Of a stretch of 57,256 bases of DNA, positions 9,165 through 17,324 are shown piece by piece. Position numbers and translations under genes: made by a program. Source of the DNA: Acidimicrobiaceae bacterium (GTDB taxonomy: Bacteria; Actinomycetota; Acidimicrobiia; Acidimicrobiales; RAAP-2); assembly GCA_027315315.1 (NCBI GenBank), contig DAHUYG010000023.1, positions 1 through 57,256 on the forward strand, given 5' to 3'. Position 1 is the stretch's first letter; each line of letters begins with the position of its first letter. Under the pieces are notes generated by a model that searched no databases, was not told the origin of the DNA, and saw only the letters and a program-made list of their open reading frames with translations.

Positions 9165-9593
9165 ATGACGAACGACGGGGCAGGCGGCGAGTTCAGCGCG
9201 ATTGGTGAGGACGAGTGCTTCGGGCTCCTGGCCGGCCAGTGCCTCGGGCGCCTGGCGGTCATCCGCGACGGGCGCCCAGAGATCTTCCCGGTCAACTACG
9301 CCCTCGACGGCAAGACGGTCATCATCCGAACCGCGGCGGGGGCGAAGCTCGACTACGGCTCGTTCTCCCACGTGGCCTTCGAGGTCGAGCAGATCGACCT
9401 CGAGACCCGCCAGGGCTGGGTCGTCGAGCTCAAGGGCTTCGCCCAGGAGATCACCGACGGCGCCGACGCGTGGTCCGCCCACGCGCGGGCGCTGGCACCC
9501 GATCCCTGGGTCCAGGGTCCCCACGAGCACTTCCTCGCGATCAGCCACGCCCAGGTCTCGGGGCGCCGACTCGCGAGCGGGGCCGGGGGCTGA
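9165..9593 (+). CDS. Pyridoxamine 5'-phosphate oxidase-like flavin split-barrel protein
   Basis: The 142-residue protein has the PNPOx-like layout: CFGLLAGQCLGRLAVIRDGRPEIFPVNYALDGKTVIIRT, then GSFSHVAFEVEQID and a VELKGFAQEI strand. This form (LGRLAV....PEIFPVNY) is common in actinobacterial stress regulons; M. tuberculosis Rv0080 in the DosR regulon is a similar small protein. It probably binds a flavin or F420; no reaction can be assigned. I chose the ATG at 9165 rather than an upstream in-frame start that would overlap the 14-bp box. A phosphoglycerate kinase gene follows 31 bp downstream, probably on the same transcript. Confidence 0.8.
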   Translation: MTNDGAGGEFSAIGEDECFGLLAGQCLGRLAVIRDGRPEIFPVNYALDGKTVIIRTAAGAKLDYGSFSHVAFEVEQIDLETRQGWVVELKGFAQEITDGADAWSAHARALAPDPWVQGPHEHFLAISHAQVSGRRLASGAGG

Positions 9594-9624
9594 GCCCGGT
9601 GGCCCGGGCCGACCGCCGAGCCCG

Positions 9625-10797
9625 ATGAGCCCGAGCCCCCTCGAGCGCGTCCCGCGTCTCGAAGACCTCCCGCCGCTTCGCGCGAAGCGGGTGCTCGTCC
9701 GGGCCGACTTCAACGTGCCGCTCGTAGAGGGCGAGGACGGGCGGCGCCTCGTCGAGGACGATTACCGGATCCGGGCCGCGCTCCCGACGCTGCGCTGGCT
9801 GCAGGAACGGGGCGCAGAGGTGACGGCCTGCACGCATCTCGGTCGGCCAAGGGGGCGGCCCGATCCGCGCCTCGACGTCGGGCCGGTCCGCGAGCGGCTG
9901 AGCGAGCTCGCCCCCGGGGTGGGACTGCTCGAGAACCTGCGCTTCGACCCCGGGGAGGAGGCCAACGACCCGGCGTTCGTCGCCCGGCTCGTCGAGGGCT
10001 TCGACGCGTACGTGAACGACGCGTTCGGCTCGTCGCACCGCGCGCACGCATCGATCGTCGGGCCGCCCCTTCGGCTGCCGTCGGCGGCCGGCCTGCTGCT
10101 CGCCCGGGAGGCCGAGATGCTGGGGCGGCTGCTGTCGAGTCCCGAACGCCCCTACGTGGCCGTCATCGGCGGGGCCAAGGTGGCCGACAAGCTTGGATTG
10201 CTCGCCACGCTCGCCGGTCGGGTCGACCGCCTCCTCGTGGGCGGCGCGATGGCCTTCACCCTCCTCTTGGCCCAGGGCCATCGCCTCGGACGCTCGCTGG
10301 TCGAGCCCGAACACGTCGAGGAGTGCCGGGCGTTGCTCGAGGCGGCCGGCGGCCGGCTGCTGCTGCCGAGCGACGTGGTGGTGCTGAGCCCCGAGGGGGC
10401 CCTCGGTGCGGGGACGTCCCGGACCGGCGAGGCCCGGGTCGTGGGGACCGACCTCCCCGACGGCTGGGAGGGCGTGGACATCGGGCCCGACACGAGGGCG
10501 GCGTTCGCCTCCGAGATCGCCGGCGCGAGGTCGCTCTTCTGGAACGGCCCGCTCGGGGCCTTCGAGGATCCCCGCTTCGCCGAGGGCACCCGGTCGGTCG
10601 CCGAGGCGATCGCGGCCGCCGACGCCTACAGCGTGGTGGGCGGCGGGGACACGGTCGCCGCGCTCGACGCGTGCAAGCTCGCCGAGCGAGTCTCGTTCGT
10701 GTCGACGGGCGGCGGCGCCTCCCTCGAGCTGCTCGAGCACGGCGACCTCCCGGCGTTCGAGGCGCTCCGGCTCGCACCCAACGCGCCCGGGCGCTGA
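9625..10797 (+). CDS. pgk: Phosphoglycerate kinase
   Basis: The 390-residue enzyme interconverts 1,3-bisphosphoglycerate plus ADP and 3-phosphoglycerate plus ATP. Family motifs: RVLVRADFNVPL near residue 25, the HLGRPRG segment, NDAFGSSHRAHAS, YVAVIGGAKVADK, VGGAMAFTLL, LFWNGPLGAFE and the nucleotide loop VVGGGDTVAALD with FVSTGGGASLELL. Phosphoketolase yields glyceraldehyde-3-phosphate, so placing this ATP-forming step beside it makes metabolic sense. It may be a second, stress-linked copy rather than the housekeeping gene, because the usual gap-tpiA neighbours are absent. Confidence 0.93.
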   Translation: MSPSPLERVPRLEDLPPLRAKRVLVRADFNVPLVEGEDGRRLVEDDYRIRAALPTLRWLQERGAEVTACTHLGRPRGRPDPRLDVGPVRERLSELAPGVGLLENLRFDPGEEANDPAFVARLVEGFDAYVNDAFGSSHRAHASIVGPPLRLPSAAGLLLAREAEMLGRLLSSPERPYVAVIGGAKVADKLGLLATLAGRVDRLLVGGAMAFTLLLAQGHRLGRSLVEPEHVEECRALLEAAGGRLLLPSDVVVLSPEGALGAGTSRTGEARVVGTDLPDGWEGVDIGPDTRAAFASEIAGARSLFWNGPLGAFEDPRFAEGTRSVAEAIAAADAYSVVGGGDTVAALDACKLAERVSFVSTGGGASLELLEHGDLPAFEALRLAPNAPGR

Positions 10798-10829
10798 GCG
10801 CGCGGGGCGGCCCGGTGGTCTCGGGACGC

Positions 10830-11252
10830 TCAGCGCCCGATCGGCGCCGGGATGATCACGACTGGGACCCGCGAGTGCTCGGCGAGCTCGTGGCTCGTGC
10901 TGCCGAGCGGGAGGCCGGCCGCGTGCTGGTGGCCCCGCGAGCCCACGACCACGCAACGGGCGCCGACGGGCGGGTCGGCCGCCCGGAGCAGGGCCGAGCA
11001 TGGATCGCCCTCGCTCATGTGCCAGCGGACCTGCCCGGGCTCGAGGCCGTACTCGCCCGAGAGGATCTGCGCCTCCTCCTCCAGGTCGGCCACGAGCTGG
11101 GCCTCCTCGGTTCGCCCGAGCATCCCGGTGGCGTGGATGAGCACCACCGGGCAGCCGAGACGCGACGCCATGTCGAGCGCCCAGCGCGCCGCCGCCTTGG
11201 CCCCGGGCGTCCCGTCGTAGCCGACCGCGATCGTCTCGTCGTGCCCGATCAC
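10830..11252 (-). CDS. Universal stress protein (UspA family, single domain)
   Basis: The 140-residue protein begins ETIAVGYDGTPGAKAAARWAL and ends with the ATP-binding loop GSRGHQHAAGLPLGSTS, an exact G-2x-G-9x-G-S motif, followed by HSRVPVVIIP. It should therefore bind ATP, like Rv2623-type Usp proteins of the mycobacterial DosR regulon. The GTG start at 11252 overlaps the stop of the deacetylase gene as GTGA, so it is translationally coupled as the last gene of a four-gene operon. Confidence 0.9.
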   Translation of the reverse strand: MIGHDETIAVGYDGTPGAKAAARWALDMASRLGCPVVLIHATGMLGRTEEAQLVADLEEEAQILSGEYGLEPGQVRWHMSEGDPCSALLRAADPPVGARCVVVGSRGHQHAAGLPLGSTSHELAEHSRVPVVIIPAPIGR

Positions 11253-12295
11253 TGGAGAATCCGTTCGCTCGTCGCCCACTGGCGCGCGCTGCGCAGGGCC
11301 TCCTCGCGCTCGGTCTTCGCCCGGCGCACGGCGGCCCGGCCGATCTCGTCGCCGGTCGGTGGCTCGGCGTCGGTCTCGGCGCCGAGCACCGCGCCGAGGC
11401 TCGCAGCGACCGAGCTGCGCACGGCCTCGAGGTCGTAGCCGCCCTCGAGGAAGAAAGCGAGCCGGCCCGGTGCCGGCGCGAAGCTCCCGACCAGGCTCGC
11501 GAGCCTGGCGAAGTCGCCGCTCGAGAGCCCGAGCTCGGCCATGTGGTCCGCGCGGTGGGCGTCGAACCCGGCCGACACGAGCACCCAGGTCGCGCCGAAG
11601 GTCTCGATGGCCGGGAGCGCCACCTCGTCGATGGCCCGCCTGAGCGTGTCGCCGCTCGAGCCCGGGGGGACCGGGATGTTCACGCTGTAGCCGAGGGCGT
11701 CGGGGCCGCCGATCTCCCGGGCGCGGCCGGTGCCCGGGTACAGCGGCCACTGGTGGGTCGACACGTAGAGGACCCGGTGGTCGTTCCAGAAGATCGCCTG
11801 GGTGCCGTTGCCGTGGTGGACGTCCCAGTCGACGACGAGCACCCGCTCGCCCCCCTCGGCCAGCGCGGCGGCCGCCACCGCCACGTTGTTGATGAGACAG
11901 AATCCCATGGCGCGGTCGGCGACGGCATGGTGGCCGGGCGGCCGCACGAGGGCGAAGCCGACGCCCTCCTCCTCCCGGCGGAGCTCGTCGACGACGCGCA
12001 GACCGGCTCCAGCCGCGAGCTTGGCGGCCTCCCAGGAGCGGCTGACCGCGTAGGTGTCGGGATCGAGGTCGCCCCCGCCGGCGTCGCAGAAGGCCTGGAG
12101 CTCGTCGAGGTAGGCGGGATCGTGGACGAGGGTCAGCTGGTCGCGGGTTGCCGGCAGCGCCTCGACCATCCGCAGCTCGCCCCCGAGGTGCAGGTCCTCG
12201 ACGCCGGCCATCGCCGCCCGGGCCCGGCTCGGACGCTCGGGATGGCCGGCCCGGTGGTGTTCGGCGGATTCCACGGGACCGCTCACGATCAGCAT
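11249..12295 (-). CDS. Histone deacetylase/AcuC-family deacetylase
   Basis: The 348-residue zinc deacetylase has the arginase-fold HDAC motifs in order: HPERPSRA near the start, RPPGHHA (the catalytic His pair), VVDWDVHHGNGTQ (Zn ligands Asp and His), VSAGFDAHRAD (third Zn ligand) and the catalytic-Tyr loop EGGYDLEAV. Prokaryotic relatives act on acetyl-lysine (AcuC on acetyl-CoA synthetase), acetylpolyamines or small amides. Its overlap with a GNAT acetyltransferase gene upstream (7 nt) and Usp gene downstream (4 nt) makes protein deacetylation the most attractive role; that is inference. Confidence 0.9.
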   Translation of the reverse strand: MLIVSGPVESAEHHRAGHPERPSRARAAMAGVEDLHLGGELRMVEALPATRDQLTLVHDPAYLDELQAFCDAGGGDLDPDTYAVSRSWEAAKLAAGAGLRVVDELRREEEGVGFALVRPPGHHAVADRAMGFCLINNVAVAAAALAEGGERVLVVDWDVHHGNGTQAIFWNDHRVLYVSTHQWPLYPGTGRAREIGGPDALGYSVNIPVPPGSSGDTLRRAIDEVALPAIETFGATWVLVSAGFDAHRADHMAELGLSSGDFARLASLVGSFAPAPGRLAFFLEGGYDLEAVRSSVAASLGAVLGAETDAEPPTGDEIGRAAVRRAKTEREEALRSARQWATSERILQ

Positions 12296-12873
12296 GGTTG
12301 GCCGGCCCCCTCGATCGCTTGGCCTTCGGGGACGATCGAGAATCGCACCTCCACGACGCCCCCGCCGGCCAGCGAGGTCGTGGGGTGGAACCCCGAGTGC
12401 GAGAAGACCACGAGCATGTCGCGGTTGTCGAGGAGCGTCGAGGCGGTGAAGGTCTCGACACCGCGGCGCCGCGCCGCCTCGGCCAGGAGCCCGAGGAGCA
12501 CCGGGGCGATGCCGTGGTGCTGCCACGCGTCCGCCACGACGAAGGCCACCTCGGCCTCGGTGGTCTCCGGCCAGCGGTCGTAGCGCGCCACCGCCGTGAG
12601 CTCGCCGTCGACCTCGGCGATCAGCGCGAGGCGCGTGTGGTAGTCGACCCGGGTGAAGCGCTCGACCTCGCGCTGGGTGAGCGTTGGGTGCGGCGAGAAG
12701 AACCGCATGTAGACCGAGTGCGAGCTCAGCGCACCGTGGAAGGCGACGAGCCTCGGGGCGTCGTCGGGTCGGATCGGGCGCACCGAGATGGTCGTCCCGC
12801 TGGCCGTGCGCAGCGTGCGCTCGAGCCACTCGGGGTAGCCCGGTGGTCGTTCGCCGGGCGGCTCGCTCAGCAC
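12289..12873 (-). CDS. GNAT-family acetyltransferase, Pat-like
   Basis: The 194-residue protein carries a GNAT fold: TTISVRPIRPDDAPRL, HSVYMRFFSP, LIAEVDGELTAVARYDR, EAEVAFVVADAWQHHGIAPVLLGLLAEAARRRGV (the acetyl-CoA loop is Q-H-H-G-I-A rather than Q/R-x-x-G-x-G/A) and a closing VVFSHSGFHPTTS. The SVYMRFF and FVVxDxWQ features are shared with Pat-type protein lysine acetyltransferases, which in mycobacteria carry an extra cNMP domain that is missing here. The GTG start at 12873 overlaps the upstream XRE gene by 7 nt. With the downstream deacetylase it could form an acetylation/deacetylation pair. Confidence 0.82.
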   Translation of the reverse strand: MLSEPPGERPPGYPEWLERTLRTASGTTISVRPIRPDDAPRLVAFHGALSSHSVYMRFFSPHPTLTQREVERFTRVDYHTRLALIAEVDGELTAVARYDRWPETTEAEVAFVVADAWQHHGIAPVLLGLLAEAARRRGVETFTASTLLDNRDMLVVFSHSGFHPTTSLAGGGVVEVRFSIVPEGQAIEGAGQPC

Positions 12874-13517
12874 GCGCCGCTCCTGCGGATGCTGCGGCCG
12901 GTGACCACCTCGGGCACGAGGCGCACGTAGGTGTGCCGCTCGCCGCCGGCCCACGGGACGATGCCGAGGGTCTCGGCCTCCCGCAGCTCGTCGGGGTCCA
13001 CCACGATGTGCGCCCTCCCGGTCATGAGCACGCTCCAGCCCTCGCCGAGGGCGTCGTCGATGTGGTCGACCTCGAAGGAGACCTTGCGGCCGATGGCCGA
13101 GGCCGGAGGCGCCGAGGCGCCGGTGCGCAAGACGACGTCGTGTCCGAGCAGCTTGAAGTTGACCGGGATCGCCACCGGGCCCCGCGCCTCGTCGAAGACG
13201 ATCCGGCCCACCCCGCCAGGGGCGATGAGGCGTTCGCACACCTCGCGCTCGAGCCGGTGGAGGACCGCCCGGCCCTTGGGCCCCTTCCCGCCGGGCGGCG
13301 CGAGCACGCGCCCGCCGGTCAGCGCGTCGGCGGTCGTCTCGAGCGCCGCCGACAGGCGCCACAGCGCGGCGCGTGTGAGCTGGGGGGACGCGCTGTGCTC
13401 GACCAGGCCCAGGTAGGAGGGGTCCATCCCGGCGCGCTCGGCAACCTGTTGCGTGCTCAGCGCGAGTTCCTCGCGCCGCTCGGCGATCCTTCGTCCAAGG
13501 TCTCCCACGCTGCTCAT
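12867..13517 (-). CDS. XRE-type HTH regulator fused to a pyridoxamine-oxidase-like flavin domain
   Basis: Residues about 5-65 form a helix-turn-helix of the XRE/Cro class (LGRRIAERREELALSTQQVAERAGMDPSYLGLVE); residues about 80-195 form a PNPOx-like split barrel (ERLIAPGGVGRIVFDEARGPVAIPVNFKLLGHDVVLRTG and FEVDHIDDALGEGWSVLMTGRA). Such fusions are known in actinobacteria and could let a flavin or F420 ligand control DNA binding. It is the first gene of the operon with the acetyltransferase, deacetylase and Usp genes and may regulate it. I chose the ATG at 13517. A copy of the 14-bp box lies 50 bp upstream. Confidence 0.85.
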   Translation of the reverse strand: MSSVGDLGRRIAERREELALSTQQVAERAGMDPSYLGLVEHSASPQLTRAALWRLSAALETTADALTGGRVLAPPGGKGPKGRAVLHRLEREVCERLIAPGGVGRIVFDEARGPVAIPVNFKLLGHDVVLRTGASAPPASAIGRKVSFEVDHIDDALGEGWSVLMTGRAHIVVDPDELREAETLGIVPWAGGERHTYVRLVPEVVTGRSIRRSGAC

Positions 13518-13566
13518 GGCACCACCCTCCACCTCCCAGGGTGCCCGAGGGCCCGGTCCCTCGCAA

Positions 13567-13580
13567 GGGTCGTTCGGCCC
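13567..13580. promoter_or_regulatory. DosR/OsdR-like box upstream of the XRE-flavin operon
   Basis: GGGTCGTTCGGCCC is 13/14 identical to the copy at 18890. It lies 50 bp upstream of the minus-strand start at 13517 and about 115 bp upstream of the plus-strand CBS gene, between two divergent genes. Confidence 0.55.
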
Positions 13581-13615
13581 GAGGCAAGGGCACGCATCCG
13601 CGTGCCTCCGCGAGA

Positions 13616-13629
13616 TGGACCAACGGCCC
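13616..13629. promoter_or_regulatory. DosR/OsdR-like box upstream of the CBS gene
   Basis: TGGACCAACGGCCC followed by TATCGG, 65 bp before the CBS start codon. With the copy at 13567 it gives a pair of boxes 36 bp apart in one divergent promoter region, an arrangement typical of DosR targets with two sites. Confidence 0.5.
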
Positions 13630-13694
13630 TATCGGCCCCGCTGTTCGGGGCCGAGGCTGGAGGCACGCCGAGTGGCGCGAACGAGGGAGGACCG

Positions 13695-14114
13695 ATGGCC
13701 ACAGCCGCGCAGATGTCGGGGCGGATCGGCGCGCTCGCACTGGAGCCGCCCATCCGCCTGTCCGAGGGGACGACCGTCGCCGGCGCGGCCCAGGCGATGG
13801 AGGAGGCGGACCTGTCCTGCGTGCTCATCGGGGAAGGGGCGCCCCGCGTCGTCACCGACCACGACCTGGCCCTGGCCGTCGCGGCCGGCATCGCGCCGAG
13901 CGCACCGGTGCGCGAGATCGCGACGAAAGAGCCCGTGTGGGCGACGACGAGCACCACGGTCGCCGACGCGGCGGCCCTGATGACGGGGAACGGGATCCGT
14001 CACCTGGTGGTGATCGCGCCCGACGGGGAGGTGGCCGGGATCCTGTCGCTCTTGGCCACGACCCGCGCCCTGCTCGAGTGGGCACCGCCGCTCGCCCGAA
14101 CCCAGCGCGCGTGA
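13695..14114 (+). CDS. CBS-domain pair protein
   Basis: The 139-residue protein contains two CBS motifs (about residues 20-70 and 80-130): LSEGTTVAGAAQAMEEADLSCVLIGEG and the second TTSTTVADAAALMTGNGIRHLVVIAPDGEVAGILSL. CBS pairs bind adenine nucleotides and sense energy charge; M. tuberculosis Hrp1 (Rv2626c), one of the strongest DosR-induced proteins, has this same size and build. GGGAGGA precedes the ATG at 13695. No enzymatic domain is attached. It is one of three stand-alone CBS proteins in the window. Confidence 0.88.
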   Translation: MATAAQMSGRIGALALEPPIRLSEGTTVAGAAQAMEEADLSCVLIGEGAPRVVTDHDLALAVAAGIAPSAPVREIATKEPVWATTSTTVADAAALMTGNGIRHLVVIAPDGEVAGILSLLATTRALLEWAPPLARTQRA

Positions 14115-14169
14115 TCCCTGCGCGCGCCGGTGCCCCGAGGGGCAAGGATGCGCCGGTGGGGTTGTCAGC

Positions 14170-14982
14170 GTGCAGCCGGCAGCGACCGGGTGGTGGCCGC
14201 CGGCGGTGAGCGGAGTCCCGGGGGCGCTCGTGCCTCGCGCCGAGGCCGTGACCGGGTGGTTGTTCGACCTCGACGGGGTGCTGACCGACACCGCCTCCCT
14301 GCACGTCTCGGCGTGGAAGACGACCTTCGACGCCGTGCTCTCGTCGCTCGGCGGGCACGAGGCGCCCTTCGACCCCGTCGCCGACTACGAGCGATACGTC
14401 GACGGGAGGCCGAGGATGGACGGGGCGCGGGACTTCCTCGCCTCCCGGGGCATCGTGCTGCCCGAGGGCTCGGACGACGCGGCCCCCGGGGCCGGCACGC
14501 TCGCTGACCTCGTCTCGCGCAAAGACGACCTCTATCTCCGACTGCTCCGCTCCGGGAGGGCCCGGGCGTTCCCCGACGCGCTGGAGCTGCTCGGCGCCCT
14601 GTCGGCGCGCGGCCGCCAGTGCGCGGTCGTGACGGCCAGCCGGCACCTGGCCGAGGTGCTGGAGGCCACCGGGCTCGGGGTCTCGTTCGGCGCGCTGGTC
14701 GACGGCCTCGTCGCGGCAGGGCGTGCGCTGCGGGGCAAGCCGGCCCCCGACACCTACCTGCACGCGGCGTTCCTGCTCGGCCTCCCCCCGCCCGCGGCGG
14801 CGGTGGTCGAGGACGCCCCCGCGGGCGTGGCGGCCGGGCGCGCCGGGGGCTTCGGACTGGTGGTCGGCGTCGCCCGTCGGGCGAAGAAGGAGGAGCTCCT
14901 CGCCGAGGGCGCCGACCTCGTCGTGGCGCGTCTCACCGAGCTCCTCGAGGGCGCCAACGGGGCCGGGGCGGACGGCCGATGA
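14170..14982 (+). CDS. HAD-superfamily hydrolase, beta-phosphoglucomutase-like
   Basis: The 270-residue protein has the HAD motifs: LFDLDGVLTDTASLH (nucleophile Asp and second Asp), VVTASRH (motif II Thr), GKPAPDTYL (motif III Lys) and VVEDAPAGVAAGRAGG (motif IV). The DGVLTDT start and C1 cap match beta-phosphoglucomutase/OtsB1-type members, which isomerise or dephosphorylate sugar phosphates. The stop overlaps the GH65 start as ATGA. In M. tuberculosis Rv2006 (OtsB1, DosR regulon) a HAD and a GH65 domain are joined in one polypeptide; here they are separate coupled genes. The start may be the GTG at 14230 rather than 14170. Confidence 0.85.
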   Translation: MQPAATGWWPPAVSGVPGALVPRAEAVTGWLFDLDGVLTDTASLHVSAWKTTFDAVLSSLGGHEAPFDPVADYERYVDGRPRMDGARDFLASRGIVLPEGSDDAAPGAGTLADLVSRKDDLYLRLLRSGRARAFPDALELLGALSARGRQCAVVTASRHLAEVLEATGLGVSFGALVDGLVAAGRALRGKPAPDTYLHAAFLLGLPPPAAAVVEDAPAGVAAGRAGGFGLVVGVARRAKKEELLAEGADLVVARLTELLEGANGAGADGR

Positions 14983-17300
14983 TCACCCATCCAGCGTTTC
15001 GGGTGGGGCCCTGGACCCTGACCGAGGTGGCGTTCTCGCCCGAGATCGTCGAACAGACAGAGACGCTGTTCACGGTCTCGAACGGCCACCTCGGCCTGCG
15101 GGGCAACCTCGAGGAGGGTGCGCCGGTCGGGCAGCCCGGGACGTACCTGAACGGCTTCTACGAGCGGCGCCCGAACGCCTTCGAGCAGGCGCCACCCTCG
15201 GCCAGGGTGCCGAACAACGAGACCGCCCTGAACGTCACCGACGGCAAGGTCATCCGCCTGCGCGTCGACGGTGACCCCCTCGACGTGCGCTCCGAGGGGC
15301 TGCGCCGCCACGTCCGGGTGCTCGACATGGCGGCGGCCGAGCTCGTCAGGGAGCTCGAGTGGAGGGCCCCGAGCGGCGCCATCGTCGAGGTCCGGACCCG
15401 CCGTCTCGTCTCGCTGGTCGTCCCGGGGCTGGCGGCGATCTCCTATCGGGTCGTTGTCCTCGAGGGCGAGGCGGAGATCGAGCTCACCTCCAGCCTCGTC
15501 GCCAACGAGAGCATGCAGGTCCGAGAGGACGACCCCCGGGCGGCCGCCCCGCTCTACGGCCAGGTGCTGCTGCCGCGCGCCGCGAGGACGAGGGGGCGGC
15601 GGCTCGTGGCCGGGTACACGACGCGGGCGAGCCGGCTCAACCTCGTCACGGTGGCCGACCACGTGCTCGACGGGCCCGGTGCGGGCGCCGAGAGCTTCAA
15701 GGAGTCGGCCGAGCTCGGCATCGTGTACCGGCTGGCGCTGTCGAGCGGCCAGGCCGTGACGCTGACCAAGCTGCTCGCCTACGAGTGGTCCGAGCACGCC
15801 CCGATCGAGGCCCTGGCCGAGCGGGCGGGGCTGGTCGTCGACCGCGGGCTCGTCCTCGGCTACGAGGGCCTGGCCGAACGCCAGCGCGCCTTTGCCGAGG
15901 CCTTCTGGGCGCGCACCGACGTCGTCGTCGAGGGCGACCCCGAGGTGCAGCAGGGGGTGCGCTTCGGCCTCTTCCAGCTGCTCCAGGCCGCAGCGCACGC
16001 CGGTGAGCGGGGCATCGCCGCCAAGGGGCTGACCGGGCAGGGCTACGACGGGCACCGCTTCTGGGACTCGGAGACCTTCCTCGTTCGGATCCTCGCCCAC
16101 ACGACCCCGGCGTGGGCGCGGGACCTGCTGGGGTTCCGGGTGCGCACCCTGGATCGGGCCCGGGCCCGGGCCCGGTCGCTCAAACTCGACGGCGCGCTGT
16201 TCCCGTGGCGCACGATCTCGGGGGAGGACGTGTCGTCGTACTTCCCCGAGGGCCTGGCCGCCTACCACCTCGGCGCCGACATCGCCCATGCCGTCGGGGT
16301 GTACGTGCAGTGCACCGGGGACGAGGACTTCGCGGCGGGCAGCGGTGCCGAGCTGCTGGTCGAGACGGCGAGGCTCTGGATGGCGCTCGGGCACGCCGAC
16401 CCGGCGCGCGGCGCCTTCTGCATCGACGAGGTCACCGGACCCGACGAGTACTCGGCGCTCGTCGACAACAACCTGTACACCAACGTCATGGCGGCCCGGA
16501 ACCTGGCGGCGGCCGCCCGGAGCGTCCGTCGCCTCGCCGCCGAGCGCCCCGACGCGCACCGGGCGCTCGTCGCGGGCTGCGGGCTGCGCCCGGGCGAGGT
16601 CGAGGCCTGGGAGCGGGCGGCCGAGACGATGTACCTCCCCTACGACGAGGGCCGCGGCATCCACGCGCAGGACGACGCCTTCCTCCATCACCGCGCGTTC
16701 GACCTGGCCTCGGCGGAGGGGAAGCGGCCCCTCCTGCTCTTCGTGCACCCACTCGCGCTCTACGGCCGCCAGGTGATCAAGCAGGCCGACGTGGTGCTCG
16801 CGCTGTGGCTGGCCGGCGAGCGGTTCTCGATCGAGGACAAGCGGCGCGACTTCGCGTACTACGAGCCGCTCACGGTGCATGACTCGTCGCTCTCGGCCGT
16901 CGCTCACGCGGTCGTGGCGAGCGAGATCGGCGAGCTGGACTGCGCCTTTGGCTACCTGCGCCGCTGTGCGCTGATCGACCTCGACGACCTGGCCGACGAC
17001 GTGCGCGACGGCGTCCATCTGGCCGGGGCGGCCAGCGGGTGGAGCGCGGTGGTCGAGGGACTGGCCGGATACCGGGGCGGCGGGTCGATCGCCTTCGCCC
17101 CGCACCTGCCGCCCCCGCTGCGGCGCCTGGCCTTCGCACTCAGCCTCGGCGGCCGTCGCCTCGAGGTCGAGGTCGGCCCCGAGTCGACCCGATACCGGCT
17201 GGTGGGGGAGGGTCCGCTCGCGTTCGAGCACCACGGGGTCCCGGTCACCCTCGGGGCCTCCGGCGAACAGGCGGTCCTCCCGACGGGCCGGGCCAGGTAG
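14979..17300 (+). CDS. Glycoside hydrolase family 65 phosphorylase/hydrolase
   Basis: The 773-residue protein has full GH65 length: an N-terminal beta-sandwich (ETLFTVSNGHLGLRGNLEEG, FYERRPNAFE), an alpha/alpha barrel with YDGHRFWDSETF and the catalytic acid Glu in DEVTGPDEYSALVDNN, and the phosphate-site KQADVVLALWL with HDSSLSAVAHA. Members phosphorolyse or hydrolyse alpha-linked disaccharides such as trehalose, maltose or kojibiose. The KQADVV stretch favours a phosphorylase, which would make beta-glucose-1-phosphate, the substrate of a beta-phosphoglucomutase; the overlapping HAD gene upstream could supply that step. Exact disaccharide is not determined. Confidence 0.9.
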   Translation: MITHPAFRVGPWTLTEVAFSPEIVEQTETLFTVSNGHLGLRGNLEEGAPVGQPGTYLNGFYERRPNAFEQAPPSARVPNNETALNVTDGKVIRLRVDGDPLDVRSEGLRRHVRVLDMAAAELVRELEWRAPSGAIVEVRTRRLVSLVVPGLAAISYRVVVLEGEAEIELTSSLVANESMQVREDDPRAAAPLYGQVLLPRAARTRGRRLVAGYTTRASRLNLVTVADHVLDGPGAGAESFKESAELGIVYRLALSSGQAVTLTKLLAYEWSEHAPIEALAERAGLVVDRGLVLGYEGLAERQRAFAEAFWARTDVVVEGDPEVQQGVRFGLFQLLQAAAHAGERGIAAKGLTGQGYDGHRFWDSETFLVRILAHTTPAWARDLLGFRVRTLDRARARARSLKLDGALFPWRTISGEDVSSYFPEGLAAYHLGADIAHAVGVYVQCTGDEDFAAGSGAELLVETARLWMALGHADPARGAFCIDEVTGPDEYSALVDNNLYTNVMAARNLAAAARSVRRLAAERPDAHRALVAGCGLRPGEVEAWERAAETMYLPYDEGRGIHAQDDAFLHHRAFDLASAEGKRPLLLFVHPLALYGRQVIKQADVVLALWLAGERFSIEDKRRDFAYYEPLTVHDSSLSAVAHAVVASEIGELDCAFGYLRRCALIDLDDLADDVRDGVHLAGAASGWSAVVEGLAGYRGGGSIAFAPHLPPPLRRLAFALSLGGRRLEVEVGPESTRYRLVGEGPLAFEHHGVPVTLGASGEQAVLPTGRAR

Positions 17301-17324
17301 GCGGCCGATGGCCCGGTGGCGTCC

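Noticed and set aside
6845..9295. An 816-codon minus-strand reading frame
   Set aside because: It mirrors the phosphoketolase gene and has no recognisable motif.
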